A stretch of DNA of 32,373 nt from Phocaeicola faecalis. GTDB lineage: Bacteria; Bacteroidota; Bacteroidia; Bacteroidales; Bacteroidaceae. The first letter of the stretch is position 1. Every line of letters begins with the position of its first letter. Both the position numbers and the translations under genes were made by a program. Where the stretch lies: NCBI RefSeq assembly GCF_021730445.1, contig NZ_JADNRM010000026.1, positions 1-32,373 of the forward strand, written 5' to 3'. This document shows positions 1 to 8,861 of the stretch, one piece after another. The notes beneath the pieces were generated by a model that was not told the DNA's origin, did no database searches, and worked only from the letters and a program-made list of their open reading frames with translations.

Positions 1-34
1 ATTACTAATACAAGCTTACAATATGTCAACCTTC

Positions 35-145
<111 letters not shown>

Positions 146-151
146 TTAATG

Positions 152-187
152 AAAGCCTCCGGTTTTATGAACTGGGGGCTTTTTTAT
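152..187 (+). terminator. Intrinsic terminator of the rRNA operon
   Basis: A 13-bp stem pairs aaagcctccggtt (152-164) with aactgggggcttt, with two G-U pairs, and is followed by a T-run. It begins only 6 nt after the 5S gene. It also lies downstream of the convergent marC gene, so it may help stop that transcript too. Confidence 0.9.
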
Positions 188-248
188 TTTTCTCCTCCTT
201 TTTTTAGTAGGAGGAGAGGCTTTTCATATAGCTTGGAATGGGGGAAAA

Positions 249-893
249 TTACATTCTGCTCATCTGTATGATATCGATTAAAATAGGTCGTAATCCACTT
301 ACAAAACATTCTACAGCGATAACCATCAGAATAAGTCCCATGAGGCGCATCATTACATTGTTTCCTGTTTCTCCTAGAATATTGACCAATCGTGTTGAAG
401 CTCTTAATATAAGGTAGGTAATGAAATAAATCAAAGCAATCATTCCTACTAATATGCCCTTCATAGTCCATGTATTAGCATCATCCATTAACATGATGCC
501 ATTCGCAATCGCGCCCGGACCACATAGCATAGGAATGGAAAGGGGAGTAATGGAAATATCATTTGCATAGGTTTTGATTTCTTCATCCTTTAGCTTTGTA
601 TTGGTAAAACGCGCCTGAAGCATATCGTAACCAATCTTTAATATTATAAATCCTGCTGCTATTCGGAAACCATTGGTGGATATACCGAAGAACTTAAAAA
701 GAAATTGCCCGGAGAAAGTAAAGGCAAGAAGGGTTATAAACGAAATGATGGTAGCACGTTTGACGATGTGTTGTCGCTCTTCGTCAGACATTCCTTTAGT
801 CATTGTTAAAAAGACCGGCATGGTACCCAGTGGGTTTGTTAATGTGAAAAATGAAGTAAAGCATAGCAATGCATACGGTAAAAGTGTATCCAT
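249..893 (-). CDS. marC: MarC family integral membrane protein
   Basis: This 214-residue protein is almost entirely hydrophobic, with about six membrane segments, which is the normal size for MarC/UPF0056 (YhgN/YchE-like) inner-membrane proteins. The family signature NPLGTMPVFL lies at about residues 20-29. A second conserved loop with PLSIPMLCGPGAIA lies near the middle, matching the family's internal two-fold repeat. The biochemical role of MarC is not established; the early link to multiple antibiotic resistance was not upheld. It is a single gene converging on the rRNA operon terminator, with its own promoter just upstream. Family assignment is firm; function is unknown. Confidence 0.93.
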   Translation of the reverse strand: MDTLLPYALLCFTSFFTLTNPLGTMPVFLTMTKGMSDEERQHIVKRATIISFITLLAFTFSGQFLFKFFGISTNGFRIAAGFIILKIGYDMLQARFTNTKLKDEEIKTYANDISITPLSIPMLCGPGAIANGIMLMDDANTWTMKGILVGMIALIYFITYLILRASTRLVNILGETGNNVMMRLMGLILMVIAVECFVSGLRPILIDIIQMSRM

Positions 894-917
894 GAGTGTT
901 ATTTTTTAGGTTATGCG

Positions 918-949
918 CAAATGTAGTTTTTAATTAGCAGATAGCCCAA
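918..949 (-). promoter_or_regulatory. Putative promoter of marC
   Basis: Read on the minus strand, TACATTTG (918-925) matches the Bacteroidota -7 consensus TAnnTTTG. A TTG at 947-949 lies 21 nt upstream as a -33 element. The start codon of marC follows about 25 nt after the -7 box. Confidence 0.6.
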
Positions 950-1003
950 TAAAGTAATGATATATTTTTGAAAGAAGATTTTTTATATAATAACTTTAGT
1001 GCA

Positions 1004-1035
1004 TTTGCTGTATATTGGATTAAATTTTATCTTTG
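1004..1035 (+). promoter_or_regulatory. Promoter of the TPR-AraC regulator
   Basis: TTTG (1004-1007), a 20-nt spacer, then TATCTTTG (1028-1035) is a full match to the Bacteroidota -33/-7 promoter. The start codon is at 1058, so the leader is only about 15 nt. Confidence 0.8.
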
Positions 1036-1057
1036 TCTCAGAATCTAACATCATCAA

Positions 1058-2767
1058 ATGAACTACTATTACTTAATAATACTTGTGTATGCATGGTTCT
1101 TTGCAGGTGTGCAATCTGTTATTGCACAAGAAAATGTATTGCCGAATCACGAATACTATACAGAGGAATATATTACGAAAATTTATGTTGAGGAGCCCAA
1201 ACGTGCTTTGGAATTGCTTGATGAAGCGGAGAATTTGAATAGCATGCCCTTGAATATTATAAATGATTTACGTGGCAGGGCTTATCGGAATATGTATATG
1301 AATAAATCTGCATTCGTTTATACTCGAAAAGCTTATGTTGCTGATTCTATTCAAGGTACAGATTCGTCTCATTTTTTACAAATGACGATAGATTTGGCTG
1401 AAGTTTCATTCTTATTGAGTTGGTTTGAGCAGAGTATGCGATATGCTACAGAGGGAATTGCCCTAGCACGTAAAAACGGAGATAAGAGAGCTGAAGGTAA
1501 ATTATTATTTTGCTTGGGAGAAAATAAAAAGGTACTTGGCTTTAAAAAGGAAGGGTATGATTATTTTGATCAGGCAATAAATCTGGTAAAAGGAGAGAAT
1601 GATGTGATTTCCATGCAGATGCTTTCTTATTTTTATGGGTTGAAAATGACTTATCTTCTTTCTGACGGTTGTTATGATAAAGTTCTTTTAATAGGATTGG
1701 AGCGTGAGAGCCTGATACATAGAATGGCTGCTTCCAAAGAGTATCCAGATTCATTTATTGATTTGCAATATTCTTATGTATATGTCAAGCTTGCTTATGT
1801 AGCATTTAAGATGCAAAAATATGAAGAAGCTGATAATTATTTCAAAAAATATAGTTCAACAAAGGCAGCTTTGACTCCTGACGGTAAATGTGATGCTGCT
1901 CCCTATTTGCTTTTGACCAAGCGTTATAAGGAGGTATTGGAAAAATGTGAAGATTTTAAGAATGTTTTGAAAAGTCAAGATACTCTTAATCAACAATATT
2001 TAGGTGTTCTCCAAAAAGAAGTAGCAGCCTACGCAGGTCTGAATGACTTTAAGAAAGTGGCGGAATTACGCGAGTCTATTCTTAATATTGTCACTCATAT
2101 GTATAGAGATGAAGTAAGAAATGCAGCTTTGGAGTTGGATGCAGTTTATAAGGTGAACGAAAGGGATAAACAGATAGCGAAGCAGGACTTTCGATTAAAG
2201 ATGCATACCATATTTCTTTTTTTTGCAATCGGGTTTATTTTATTGATGTCTTTTTTCCTTTGGAAAAGCTGGAAGTATAATCGTACTATCAAATCTAAAA
2301 ATAAGGTGCTTGTACGCCTTATAAATGAACAGTTATCTCTAAAAGAGAATGCTGAGATTGCGCCTGCGCCTTTATCGGATGAAAACCGGGAGGGGGAAAC
2401 TTTATCAGAAAATGGTATGGAGAGGGAAGAAAATAGAGTATTGTTTAATAAATTGAATGAAACTATTCTTCATGAGAAATTATATTTGTTACCCAATTTA
2501 TCGAGGGATGATTTGGCGAGAATCGTACATTTGAACTATGCTCGTTTTGCCAGAATGATAAAAGAAAATACAGGTGGCAACTTAAGTGGATATATAAATA
2601 ATTTGCGCTTGAACCATGCTATTCAGTTGTTGAATGAGCATCCCAATTATACGATGAAGGCGATAGCGGAAGATTCTGGTTTCAACAGTATGCCTACTTT
2701 TAATAATCTGTTTAAGAAAAGAACAGGAATGACTCCTTTTGAATTTAAAAGTGCACAAAAAGAATAG
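1058..2767 (+). CDS. Membrane-anchored TPR protein with AraC-type DNA-binding domain
   Basis: This 569-residue protein starts with a signal peptide/anchor (hydrophobic residues 4-23), followed by about 350 residues of helical tetratricopeptide-like repeats predicted to lie in the periplasm. A membrane helix falls at about 384-404 and a charged linker at 405-470. The C-terminal AraC-type double helix-turn-helix covers about 478-566, with the typical second-HTH ending AEDSGFNSMPTFNNLFKKRTGMTP. The layout implies a one-component regulator that senses something outside the inner membrane and binds DNA from the membrane. The signal and target genes cannot be read from the sequence. The neighbouring histidine kinase at 2921 is on the same strand, but a 153-nt gap separates them. 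Family-level confidence is high. Confidence 0.9.
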   Translation: MNYYYLIILVYAWFFAGVQSVIAQENVLPNHEYYTEEYITKIYVEEPKRALELLDEAENLNSMPLNIINDLRGRAYRNMYMNKSAFVYTRKAYVADSIQGTDSSHFLQMTIDLAEVSFLLSWFEQSMRYATEGIALARKNGDKRAEGKLLFCLGENKKVLGFKKEGYDYFDQAINLVKGENDVISMQMLSYFYGLKMTYLLSDGCYDKVLLIGLERESLIHRMAASKEYPDSFIDLQYSYVYVKLAYVAFKMQKYEEADNYFKKYSSTKAALTPDGKCDAAPYLLLTKRYKEVLEKCEDFKNVLKSQDTLNQQYLGVLQKEVAAYAGLNDFKKVAELRESILNIVTHMYRDEVRNAALELDAVYKVNERDKQIAKQDFRLKMHTIFLFFAIGFILLMSFFLWKSWKYNRTIKSKNKVLVRLINEQLSLKENAEIAPAPLSDENREGETLSENGMEREENRVLFNKLNETILHEKLYLLPNLSRDDLARIVHLNYARFARMIKENTGGNLSGYINNLRLNHAIQLLNEHPNYTMKAIAEDSGFNSMPTFNNLFKKRTGMTPFEFKSAQKE

Positions 2768-2779
2768 AATATATAATAG

Positions 2780-2792
2780 ATTGATTATCAAT
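2780..2792. promoter_or_regulatory. Small perfect palindrome downstream of the AraC-type regulator
   Basis: ATTGAT-T-ATCAAT is a perfect odd-centred palindrome in the 153-nt AT-rich gap before the histidine kinase gene. It could be an operator; no clear TAnnTTTG promoter was found beside it. It may be chance in such AT-rich sequence. Confidence 0.25.
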
Positions 2793-2920
2793 GCGAAAAA
2801 ACTATTATTTATATCTTCTGAACAAATCTTTATAAATAGAATGTTTCTCTAAATATATTTTTCGTATATGATTGTTTTTTTTGCATCGAAAACTATGTAT
2901 AACGTTATTAGATGTAGAAA

Positions 2921-3856
2921 ATGAATTATGTGGTATATCTGAGCCTATTATTAATATTCTTCTTAATTATAATTTTTATTTATTTTGCTAAAGCATATCG
3001 AAGATATCGTTCCGAATTGGATAGAACGTTGCTTGAATATCATTCTTATGTAGTAAAAATGGATGAATTGGAGAAAGAAAATATCCAATTAAGGCGCGAG
3101 TTGGCTACAGAGAAGAATACTGCAAAAGAAAGGGAAGAAAAATCAAATCAGCTTAAAGCTGCTTTCTTGGCTAATATAAGTCATGAGATACGCACTCCTC
3201 TGAATGCCATTGTCGGGTTCTCTAATCTATTGATAGAGTCAAGAGATGCTTCAGAGCGGAAGCAATATTCACAAATAATCAATGCAAACAATGAATTATT
3301 GCTTAATCTTGTTGATAATATATTGGATTTAGCAAAGATTGAATCCGGTTATGTCTGTTTACATGTTTCGTCTTTTAATCTTTCAGAACTTATGAGGGAG
3401 ATTGCTATGAAATGTGAATCCAGAGTGAATGATAAGGTAAAAGTTATTGTTAAAAAGCCGGAGAATGATTATTGGGCTGAATTGGACAAGAAGCGTGTTA
3501 CACAGATTCTAGAGCATTTTGTAATGAATGCATTAAAGTATACTTCGCAGGGACATATTAAAATTACTTATGAGGTGAAGGAGACAGCAGTTATGCTAAG
3601 CGTTACAGATACCGGTTGTGGAATTCCTTCTAATAAATTGAATAAGGTGTTTGACCGTTTTGAAAAGGTGGACTCTTTTGTTCAGGGAATCGGCATCGGA
3701 TTGTCTATTTGCAAATCGATGGTAGAACAAATGGGAGGCCGTATAGGGGTTGAATCGGAGCTAAATGTAGGAAGTAAATTCTGGATTGAAGTACCCTGTC
3801 ATCCTGTTTGCTGCAGTGAGGAGAAAGACAATGCATATTTGATGTCACAGAATTAA
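2921..3856 (+). CDS. Minimal membrane-anchored sensor histidine kinase (orphan)
   Basis: This 311-residue protein has one N-terminal membrane helix (about 3-24), a short coiled coil (30-78), a HisKA dimerisation domain with phospho-acceptor H88 in NISHEIRTPLNA, and a HATPase domain. The N-box Asn is N203, the G1 box DTGCGI is at 230-235, and the G2 box GIGIGLSI is at 256-263. There is no sensing domain beyond the membrane helix, no receiver domain, and no response regulator gene nearby. The G2 box is altered from the usual GTGLGL. The kinase core resembles the larger TPR kinase at 11179-13281. Whether it senses membrane state, a partner protein, or acts with the upstream AraC-type regulator is unknown. 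Confidence 0.9.
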   Translation: MNYVVYLSLLLIFFLIIIFIYFAKAYRRYRSELDRTLLEYHSYVVKMDELEKENIQLRRELATEKNTAKEREEKSNQLKAAFLANISHEIRTPLNAIVGFSNLLIESRDASERKQYSQIINANNELLLNLVDNILDLAKIESGYVCLHVSSFNLSELMREIAMKCESRVNDKVKVIVKKPENDYWAELDKKRVTQILEHFVMNALKYTSQGHIKITYEVKETAVMLSVTDTGCGIPSNKLNKVFDRFEKVDSFVQGIGIGLSICKSMVEQMGGRIGVESELNVGSKFWIEVPCHPVCCSEEKDNAYLMSQN

Positions 3857-3881
3857 TGTCCGTGTTCGGGGAGGTAGTCTG

Positions 3882-3925
3882 AAAAAATAAAACCTCACTA
3901 AATTAACATCTAGCGAGGCTTTATT
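3882..3925 (-). terminator. Terminator of the tRNA-Leu transcript
   Basis: On the minus strand the arms (3911-3925 and 3886-3900) form a 15-bp stem with two G-U pairs, followed by a T-rich run. On the plus strand the same two positions become A-C mismatches, so the hairpin is better built to stop the minus-strand tRNA transcript than the histidine kinase transcript. Confidence 0.75.
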
Positions 3926-3943
3926 CCTTTTACATGGAATTTG

Positions 3944-4025
3944 TGCGCCTGATAGGACTCGAACCTACACGTCTCACGACACCAGATCCTAAGTCTGGCG
4001 CGGCTACCAATTACGCCACAGGCGC
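3944..4025 (-). tRNA. tRNA-Leu (anticodon UAG)
   Basis: An 82-nt class II tRNA reads on the minus strand. The acceptor stem GCGCCTG pairs with CAGGCGC. The anticodon stem-loop CCAGA-CTTAGGA-TCTGG carries TAG at positions 34-36. A variable arm (TGTCGTGAGACG) and a T-loop GGTTCGAGTCC are present, and the discriminator base is A. CCA is not encoded. Leucine identity follows from the anticodon and the long variable arm. It has its own strong promoter at 4050-4081 and a terminator at 3882-3925. Confidence 0.97.
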
Positions 4026-4049
4026 GGCAATCCTTTCGGTAAGCGGTTG

Positions 4050-4081
4050 CAAAGGTAATGCTTACTTCTGAAATAACCAAA
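4050..4081 (-). promoter_or_regulatory. Promoter of tRNA-Leu
   Basis: On the minus strand TTTG (4078-4081), a 20-nt spacer, and TACCTTTG (4050-4057) match the Bacteroidota promoter exactly. The tRNA 5' end is at 4025, about 25 nt downstream. Confidence 0.85.
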
Positions 4082-4110
4082 TTATTTTATCATAAAATGC
4101 ATATAATCCT

Positions 4111-5142
4111 TTATCGTTCGTGATTGTGTAAATATTCACGTGCAGTTTCAATAATAGTATCAATTCCTTTGTTGTAATCTTCGGAGGTGATATCCACTTT
4201 TTTATCCGGTTTAATACCGAACTCCAAATGTTTCATGTTCGGGTCATACATCGGGCTTGCAGAGAAGCGGACAGACCAACCATTGGGGAGCTCGGAAGAG
4301 AAGGGGAGACCTGAACCGCCACCGGTTTTGTCGCCGATGACGGTGACTCTGTCTAATTGTTTCATGCGGTTTACAAAATCATTGGTGGCACTATATGACC
4401 GGCGATTGGTCAATATGACGGTATGTTTCTGCCAACGTACACGATCCATAGGTGGCTCAAGATATACGGCTTCGGGGGTGGAGAACTCATTATGACCGGG
4501 GCCGGTTTTGTAGGACATATAGCCTATCAGTTTTTTTTCGTTGGTAAAGCGTTCTGCCAGTTTCTCGGCAGTAGTGAGGTTGCCTCCTCCGTTATTGCGG
4601 ACGTCAAGGATTAAGCCGTTGCAGATGGCCAATTTGCTGAGAATTTGATCCAGATTGCCGGAACCGATGCCCGACTGGAAACTTCCACAATATACATAGG
4701 CTATATTATCTTCTAAAATCTGATATTTAAGTCCTGAGGCAGTATTATAATCCTTTCCTAAATAGCGACTTTGGATGCTATCATCAAAATTGCGCGGATA
4801 ACTGTCATACCACTCCCGATATTGGGAGGTACGATCTTTTGAAACCAGATTGACATGTCCGTCCCGCAGTTCATTTAGCATTTCCGATAAAACATCGAAG
4901 AGTTGTTCATTACTCATGCCGGGAGTGAGCCGATTCTTATAGTCGGAATGGATTTTATTCCAATCTAATCCGTATTCCTGATTCTTATATTCTAGAAAGC
5001 AATAGTGTTCGTCAATGGTTTTCCATAAAGCTTCGAAGTTTCCATCGGGAGAATCATTGAAAGTATCTTCGGTGATGCAGGAAGTGCCTGAGAGAAGCAT
5101 CAGGAGGAAGATAGCAAGGTGTTTGAATATTTTCTTTATCAT
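4111..5142 (-). CDS. S41 family peptidase, predicted lipoprotein
   Basis: This 343-residue protein has a lipoprotein signal with lipobox LSGTSC (C22), so it is probably tethered to an envelope membrane. An N-terminal helical region (about 35-100) contains the S41-type DGHVNL motif (94-99). The catalytic tail-processing-protease fold follows, with LILDVRNNGGG (177-187) and the presumed nucleophile S251 in RRSYSATNDF. The motif GDKTGGGSG (270-278) completes the active-site region. No clear PDZ domain is visible, unlike CtpA. Family knowledge suggests serine cleavage of envelope proteins or peptides; the substrate is unknown. It is the last gene of the parC - DUF3316 - S41 operon, 7 nt after its neighbour. 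Confidence 0.9.
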   Translation of the reverse strand: MIKKIFKHLAIFLLMLLSGTSCITEDTFNDSPDGNFEALWKTIDEHYCFLEYKNQEYGLDWNKIHSDYKNRLTPGMSNEQLFDVLSEMLNELRDGHVNLVSKDRTSQYREWYDSYPRNFDDSIQSRYLGKDYNTASGLKYQILEDNIAYVYCGSFQSGIGSGNLDQILSKLAICNGLILDVRNNGGGNLTTAEKLAERFTNEKKLIGYMSYKTGPGHNEFSTPEAVYLEPPMDRVRWQKHTVILTNRRSYSATNDFVNRMKQLDRVTVIGDKTGGGSGLPFSSELPNGWSVRFSASPMYDPNMKHLEFGIKPDKKVDITSEDYNKGIDTIIETAREYLHNHER

Positions 5143-5149
5143 ATACAGT

Positions 5150-5995
5150 TTAATATGGGCTGACCTTTGGGGGCATTCCTACTTTATTTTTGTTTTTTAT
5201 CAGATAGAAATTCTTCACAAAGCCCAGCATGAATACATGAGACCAAGTGTGACTTTTCAAGTGATTGACTTTGGCCTGCTGAATATCACAAATATATCCT
5301 GCCCGCACATTCATGTTGCCTATAGGAAAGTCGAGTGTGAGCAGTTGGCGAAGTGCCGGTTGATTGTGCAAAGAGGTGAAAAGAATATTTTTTCCTCCAT
5401 GCTTCAAATTGAAAATCTCATAATAAGATTGTCCATATTCAGGTGAAAACATAAGTCCCATCAAAGGCACGTTGGCCTGATAACGTGCTATCAGGGGATA
5501 GTTACCGATGTGAAAACGGTAGATAACCATGCCGGAGCCTGCAATATTCACATACGCTTTGGCTTGTGCGGGATTGTTGGAGTTTCTTGTGTTATATACA
5601 AATCCTCCGTTCAAGTCAATCATGGGACCGGCAAGGATTTTCAGGCTTTCTGTCAGCTTGAACTGATAGTGCCAAGCATAATTCCAGTTGATTAGTCCTG
5701 CCAGTTCACTGCCTGTTTCGGCTTTATTGTCTGTCAGTGACAGATTAATCTGAAATAGACTTTGTGCAGATACGTTGCCGTCCAGTAGTTTGGTCATTCT
5801 CATACTTTCTCTCAGGATGCGAATCTCAGGACCGGTATATTCTACCGGAGAGAGATAGGTGTCGAGGATATTAGTATACCCTGCTCCATAGAGGGTAGCC
5901 CGCATGACGTATCGGTTTGCCTGCAGACTGTCTTCTTGTGCTTTAGTCCCAAGAACAGAGAGCGATAGCAACAATAATAAGATGATTCTTTTCAT
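5150..5995 (-). CDS. DUF3316 family secreted protein
   Basis: This 281-residue protein has a clean signal peptide (hydrophobic run then a TKA-Q cleavage region near residue 20). The rest has alternating hydrophobic strands and aromatic residues, consistent with a small outer-membrane beta-barrel or periplasmic beta protein. It matches the Bacteroidales family DUF3316 in size and overall pattern. Function is unknown. Only 3 nt separate it from parC upstream and 7 nt separate it from the S41 peptidase downstream, so the three genes are very likely co-transcribed. The link to a topoisomerase gene looks like operon hitch-hiking rather than shared function. Confidence 0.82.
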   Translation of the reverse strand: MKRIILLLLLSLSVLGTKAQEDSLQANRYVMRATLYGAGYTNILDTYLSPVEYTGPEIRILRESMRMTKLLDGNVSAQSLFQINLSLTDNKAETGSELAGLINWNYAWHYQFKLTESLKILAGPMIDLNGGFVYNTRNSNNPAQAKAYVNIAGSGMVIYRFHIGNYPLIARYQANVPLMGLMFSPEYGQSYYEIFNLKHGGKNILFTSLHNQPALRQLLTLDFPIGNMNVRAGYICDIQQAKVNHLKSHTWSHVFMLGFVKNFYLIKNKNKVGMPPKVSPY

Positions 5996-5998
5996 GGA

Positions 5999-8710
5999 TT
6001 AAAATAGTTTCATTTGACCGGTTATCTCATCTATGATATCCGACTCACTTTTACCATGGTCAGGGTCTTCTATCATTGTCTCTTCGTTATTGTCGTTATT
6101 ATCTTCTTCGTTGTCTCCTTCGTTATCTTCTTCTGCAAAAGTGGATTCGTCGGGGAAACGGACAGGGGGCAGCTCGTTGATGGATTCCACTGCATACGTG
6201 GTTATTCGTTTTCCTTTCGCTTTATAGCTTTTTACACCGATAAACTCTTCGACATCAATTTCCAGAGCTTCGCGGAAGCTATCGTGACCGCCAAAGATGA
6301 TTTGTACGCGCGGATAGACGATGCTGGTCAACAGAATCAGGCGGCTGTCTTTGTTTTCGCCTAGGTAGTTGAGCTTCTTGGAACTCGCTTCAAAGGTGAA
6401 TCGCTTTAAATAAGGATAGCCTTGTTGGTCAGCGTCATAGAGTGCTGCCGACCAGACTTTGTTGGCGTCGAATTTTTCAATTACACGGATTCCCGGGTCA
6501 TAATGATTGTTCAAGTCAAAGTTAGTGGTATAGAACTCTCCGTTGTCCTGAACTATCAAAATGAGGTCATCGCTTTGGAATTCTCCAAGGTATTGGCCGC
6601 GCTCGTCATAATTCAGGCGTAGGACGTCATGGTCAAACCACACTTTGCGCCCTCCCAGAGTAGAACCGCCACGCTGCTTCAAGGCTATTTTATGTACCTC
6701 ATATTTGCTCAGGATATTACCCATGGACTGGCGTCCCTTGATATTGATATCACTGAAATCTTTTTCATAGATTATCTTCTTGATGCGCGGATTCGGCTTG
6801 AGTGTTATCTTGATGACTTCCGCTTCGCCGTTGGGGTTAGCCGTGAAATAGATGATACGCGAACCGGGAGTTCCCTGAGTCACATCATATTCGCGGTCAC
6901 GGGTAATGGAAGTGATATTGAACCGCTTTATATAATGGAATCCGTCTTTTCCATCGCGATATACCACATTGTAGATGGTGCGCTTGTCGTTCTTTTTGAA
7001 AACGTTTACGTATAATACGTTTTTACCGATAAACATCTTGTCGGCTACACGGACCACTTTGTATTTTCCGTCTTTATAGAAAATAATCACATCATCAATA
7101 TCCGAGCAATTGGCCACAAACTCATCTTTCTTCAGGCTTGTGCCGATGAAGCCCTCCTCGCGGTTGATATAGAGCTTCTCGTTGGCTTCGACTACTTTTG
7201 CTGCCTCTATGGTATCAAAATTGCGCAGTTCTGTGCGTCTCGGATAATTTTTGCCATATTTTTCTTTCAGCATTTCATACCAATTGATGGTGTAATCGAC
7301 GATATGTGCAAGTTTATCATTAATGTCTTCTATCTCTTCTTTGATGCGGGCGATGTTTTCATCCGCCTTGTCTTTATTGAATTTTAGGATACGCGCCATT
7401 TTGATTTCCAACAATTTCAGGATGTCCTCTTTGGTCACTTCCCGGATGAATTGCGGATAGAATGGAGTCAAACGCTCGTCAATGTGTGCACAAGCGGCAT
7501 CCATGTCTTCAGATTGTTCGAACTTTACGTCTTTGTAAATACGTTCTTCGATGAATATCTTTTCAAGAGAAGCAAAATGAAGATTCTCCAGAAGTTCGCC
7601 TTTGCGTATTTCCAGTTCCTGGCGAAGTAGCGACAATGTATTGTTCACTGATTTTTTCAATACGTCACTGACAGTGAGGAAGTGCGGTTTGCGTGCATCA
7701 ATCACGCAGCAGTTGGGCGATATGCTGACCTCACAGTCTGTAAATGCATATAAGGCATCCAGTGTTTTGTCGGAAGATACTCCGGGAGCGAGGTGTACCA
7801 ATATTTCTACTTTTTCTGCCGTGTTATCATCTACCTTACGGACTTTTATCTTCCCTTTTTCAACAGCTTTCAAGATGGATTCTATCAGTGACGAGGTTGT
7901 TTTTCCATACGGAATTTCCGTAATGGCCAGCGTCTTGTTGTCCAACTTATTTATTTTAGCGCGTACTTTCACCACCCCGCCACGCTCTCCGTCATTATAA
8001 CGGGATACATCGATAGAACCTCCGGTTTGGAAATCAGGGTATAGTTTAAACTCTTCTTCGCGCAGATAGGCGATAGACGCATTGCATAAATCGTTAAAGT
8101 TATGCGGAAGAATCTTTGAAGAAAGCCCTACGGCAATGCCTTCCACTCCCTGAGCGAGAAGAAGTGGAAACTTGACCGGTAGTGTGATAGGCTCTTTGTT
8201 CCGACCATCGTATGAAGATTGCCATTCGGTGGTTTTGGGGTTAAAGACCACGTCAAGGGCAAACTTTGAAAGTCGGGCTTCAATGTAACGGGGAGCTGCT
8301 GCACCGTCGCCGGTCAGAATGTTGCCCCAGTTTCCCTGGCAGTCAATCAACAAGTCCTTTTGTCCTAATTGCACCAGTGCGTCACCGATAGAAGCGTCAC
8401 CGTGAGGATGGAACTGCATGGTGTGGCCTACAATGTTGGCCACTTTGTTATAACGCCCGTCATCCAATCGCTTCATGCTGTGAAGGATACGTCTTTGAAC
8501 CGGTTTAAGCCCGTCATTGATATGAGGAACGGCACGTTCCAAGATGACATAAGAAGCATAATCCAAGAACCAGTTTTGATACATGCCACTTAATTGGTGC
8601 TTGACAGATTCATTCTTGGTATCTGCAGGCCGATAGTCTGAATGTTGGTTTTCCACTACGGGAGTATTTTCATCGTTCTGTTCTTCTTTATCGATAATAT
8701 CTTCGCTCAT
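5999..8710 (-). CDS. parC: DNA topoisomerase IV subunit A (type IIA topoisomerase A subunit)
   Basis: This 903-residue subunit cuts and rejoins DNA; with ParE it unlinks daughter chromosomes. The breakage-reunion domain carries NDGLKPVQRRILHSM (65-79), the helix HPHGDASIGDAL (101-112) and catalytic Tyr142 in APRYIEARL. The positions that correspond to quinolone-resistance sites hold S107 and D110, the usual sensitive-type residues. A coiled-coil gate (about 440-500) follows, then a beta-pinwheel C-terminal region. That region contains KQRGGSTLGG, a degenerate version of the GyrA box, which favours ParC over GyrA. The tail (about 850-895) is strikingly rich in Asp, Glu and Asn. No parE is in the window. 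First gene of a three-gene operon, divergent from glyS. Confidence 0.93.
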   Translation of the reverse strand: MSEDIIDKEEQNDENTPVVENQHSDYRPADTKNESVKHQLSGMYQNWFLDYASYVILERAVPHINDGLKPVQRRILHSMKRLDDGRYNKVANIVGHTMQFHPHGDASIGDALVQLGQKDLLIDCQGNWGNILTGDGAAAPRYIEARLSKFALDVVFNPKTTEWQSSYDGRNKEPITLPVKFPLLLAQGVEGIAVGLSSKILPHNFNDLCNASIAYLREEEFKLYPDFQTGGSIDVSRYNDGERGGVVKVRAKINKLDNKTLAITEIPYGKTTSSLIESILKAVEKGKIKVRKVDDNTAEKVEILVHLAPGVSSDKTLDALYAFTDCEVSISPNCCVIDARKPHFLTVSDVLKKSVNNTLSLLRQELEIRKGELLENLHFASLEKIFIEERIYKDVKFEQSEDMDAACAHIDERLTPFYPQFIREVTKEDILKLLEIKMARILKFNKDKADENIARIKEEIEDINDKLAHIVDYTINWYEMLKEKYGKNYPRRTELRNFDTIEAAKVVEANEKLYINREEGFIGTSLKKDEFVANCSDIDDVIIFYKDGKYKVVRVADKMFIGKNVLYVNVFKKNDKRTIYNVVYRDGKDGFHYIKRFNITSITRDREYDVTQGTPGSRIIYFTANPNGEAEVIKITLKPNPRIKKIIYEKDFSDINIKGRQSMGNILSKYEVHKIALKQRGGSTLGGRKVWFDHDVLRLNYDERGQYLGEFQSDDLILIVQDNGEFYTTNFDLNNHYDPGIRVIEKFDANKVWSAALYDADQQGYPYLKRFTFEASSKKLNYLGENKDSRLILLTSIVYPRVQIIFGGHDSFREALEIDVEEFIGVKSYKAKGKRITTYAVESINELPPVRFPDESTFAEEDNEGDNEEDNNDNNEETMIEDPDHGKSESDIIDEITGQMKLF

Positions 8711-8748
8711 ATATATTTAAATTCCTTAATGTTCTGCTGATATGCACG

Positions 8749-8756
8749 CAAAAATA
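8749..8756 (-). promoter_or_regulatory. Putative -7 box of the parC operon promoter
   Basis: On the minus strand TATTTTTG matches TAnnTTTG, 39 nt upstream of the parC start codon. The -33 region (about 8776-8780) has no good TTTG. It lies only 23 nt from the -7 box of the divergent glyS promoter, so the two promoters overlap. Confidence 0.55.
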
Positions 8757-8779
8757 CGATTTTTATTGAAAAAAATCAT

Positions 8780-8787
8780 TTACTTTG
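8780..8787 (+). promoter_or_regulatory. Putative -7 box of the glyS promoter
   Basis: TTACTTTG is a 7 of 8 match to TAnnTTTG, 75 nt before the glyS start at 8862. The -33 region is weak. The box lies inside the possible upstream extension of the glyS frame, which argues against a start at 8742. Confidence 0.5.
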
Positions 8788-8861
8788 CACATTATTTCGT
8801 CCTAATTAAGGGACGACAACAGGAAAAACAACAAAAGTGTAAGAATAAACATAAAAGGAAA

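Noticed and set aside
3886..3925. Terminator for the plus-strand histidine kinase gene
   Set aside because: On the plus strand the stem has two A-C mismatches; the minus-strand version pairs fully with G-U and has the better T-run, so it was assigned to the tRNA.
5999..8710. Assignment as DNA gyrase subunit A
   Set aside because: The C-terminal domain has only a degenerate GyrA-box-like sequence (KQRGGSTLGG) and the overall start differs from GyrA; ParC is favoured, although only a comparison with the genome's other A subunit would settle it.
8742..8861. A 40-residue N-terminal extension of glycyl-tRNA synthetase
   Set aside because: The extension overlaps the promoter, is lysine-rich and is not part of the family; ATG 8862 has a better ribosome-binding site and the usual start.
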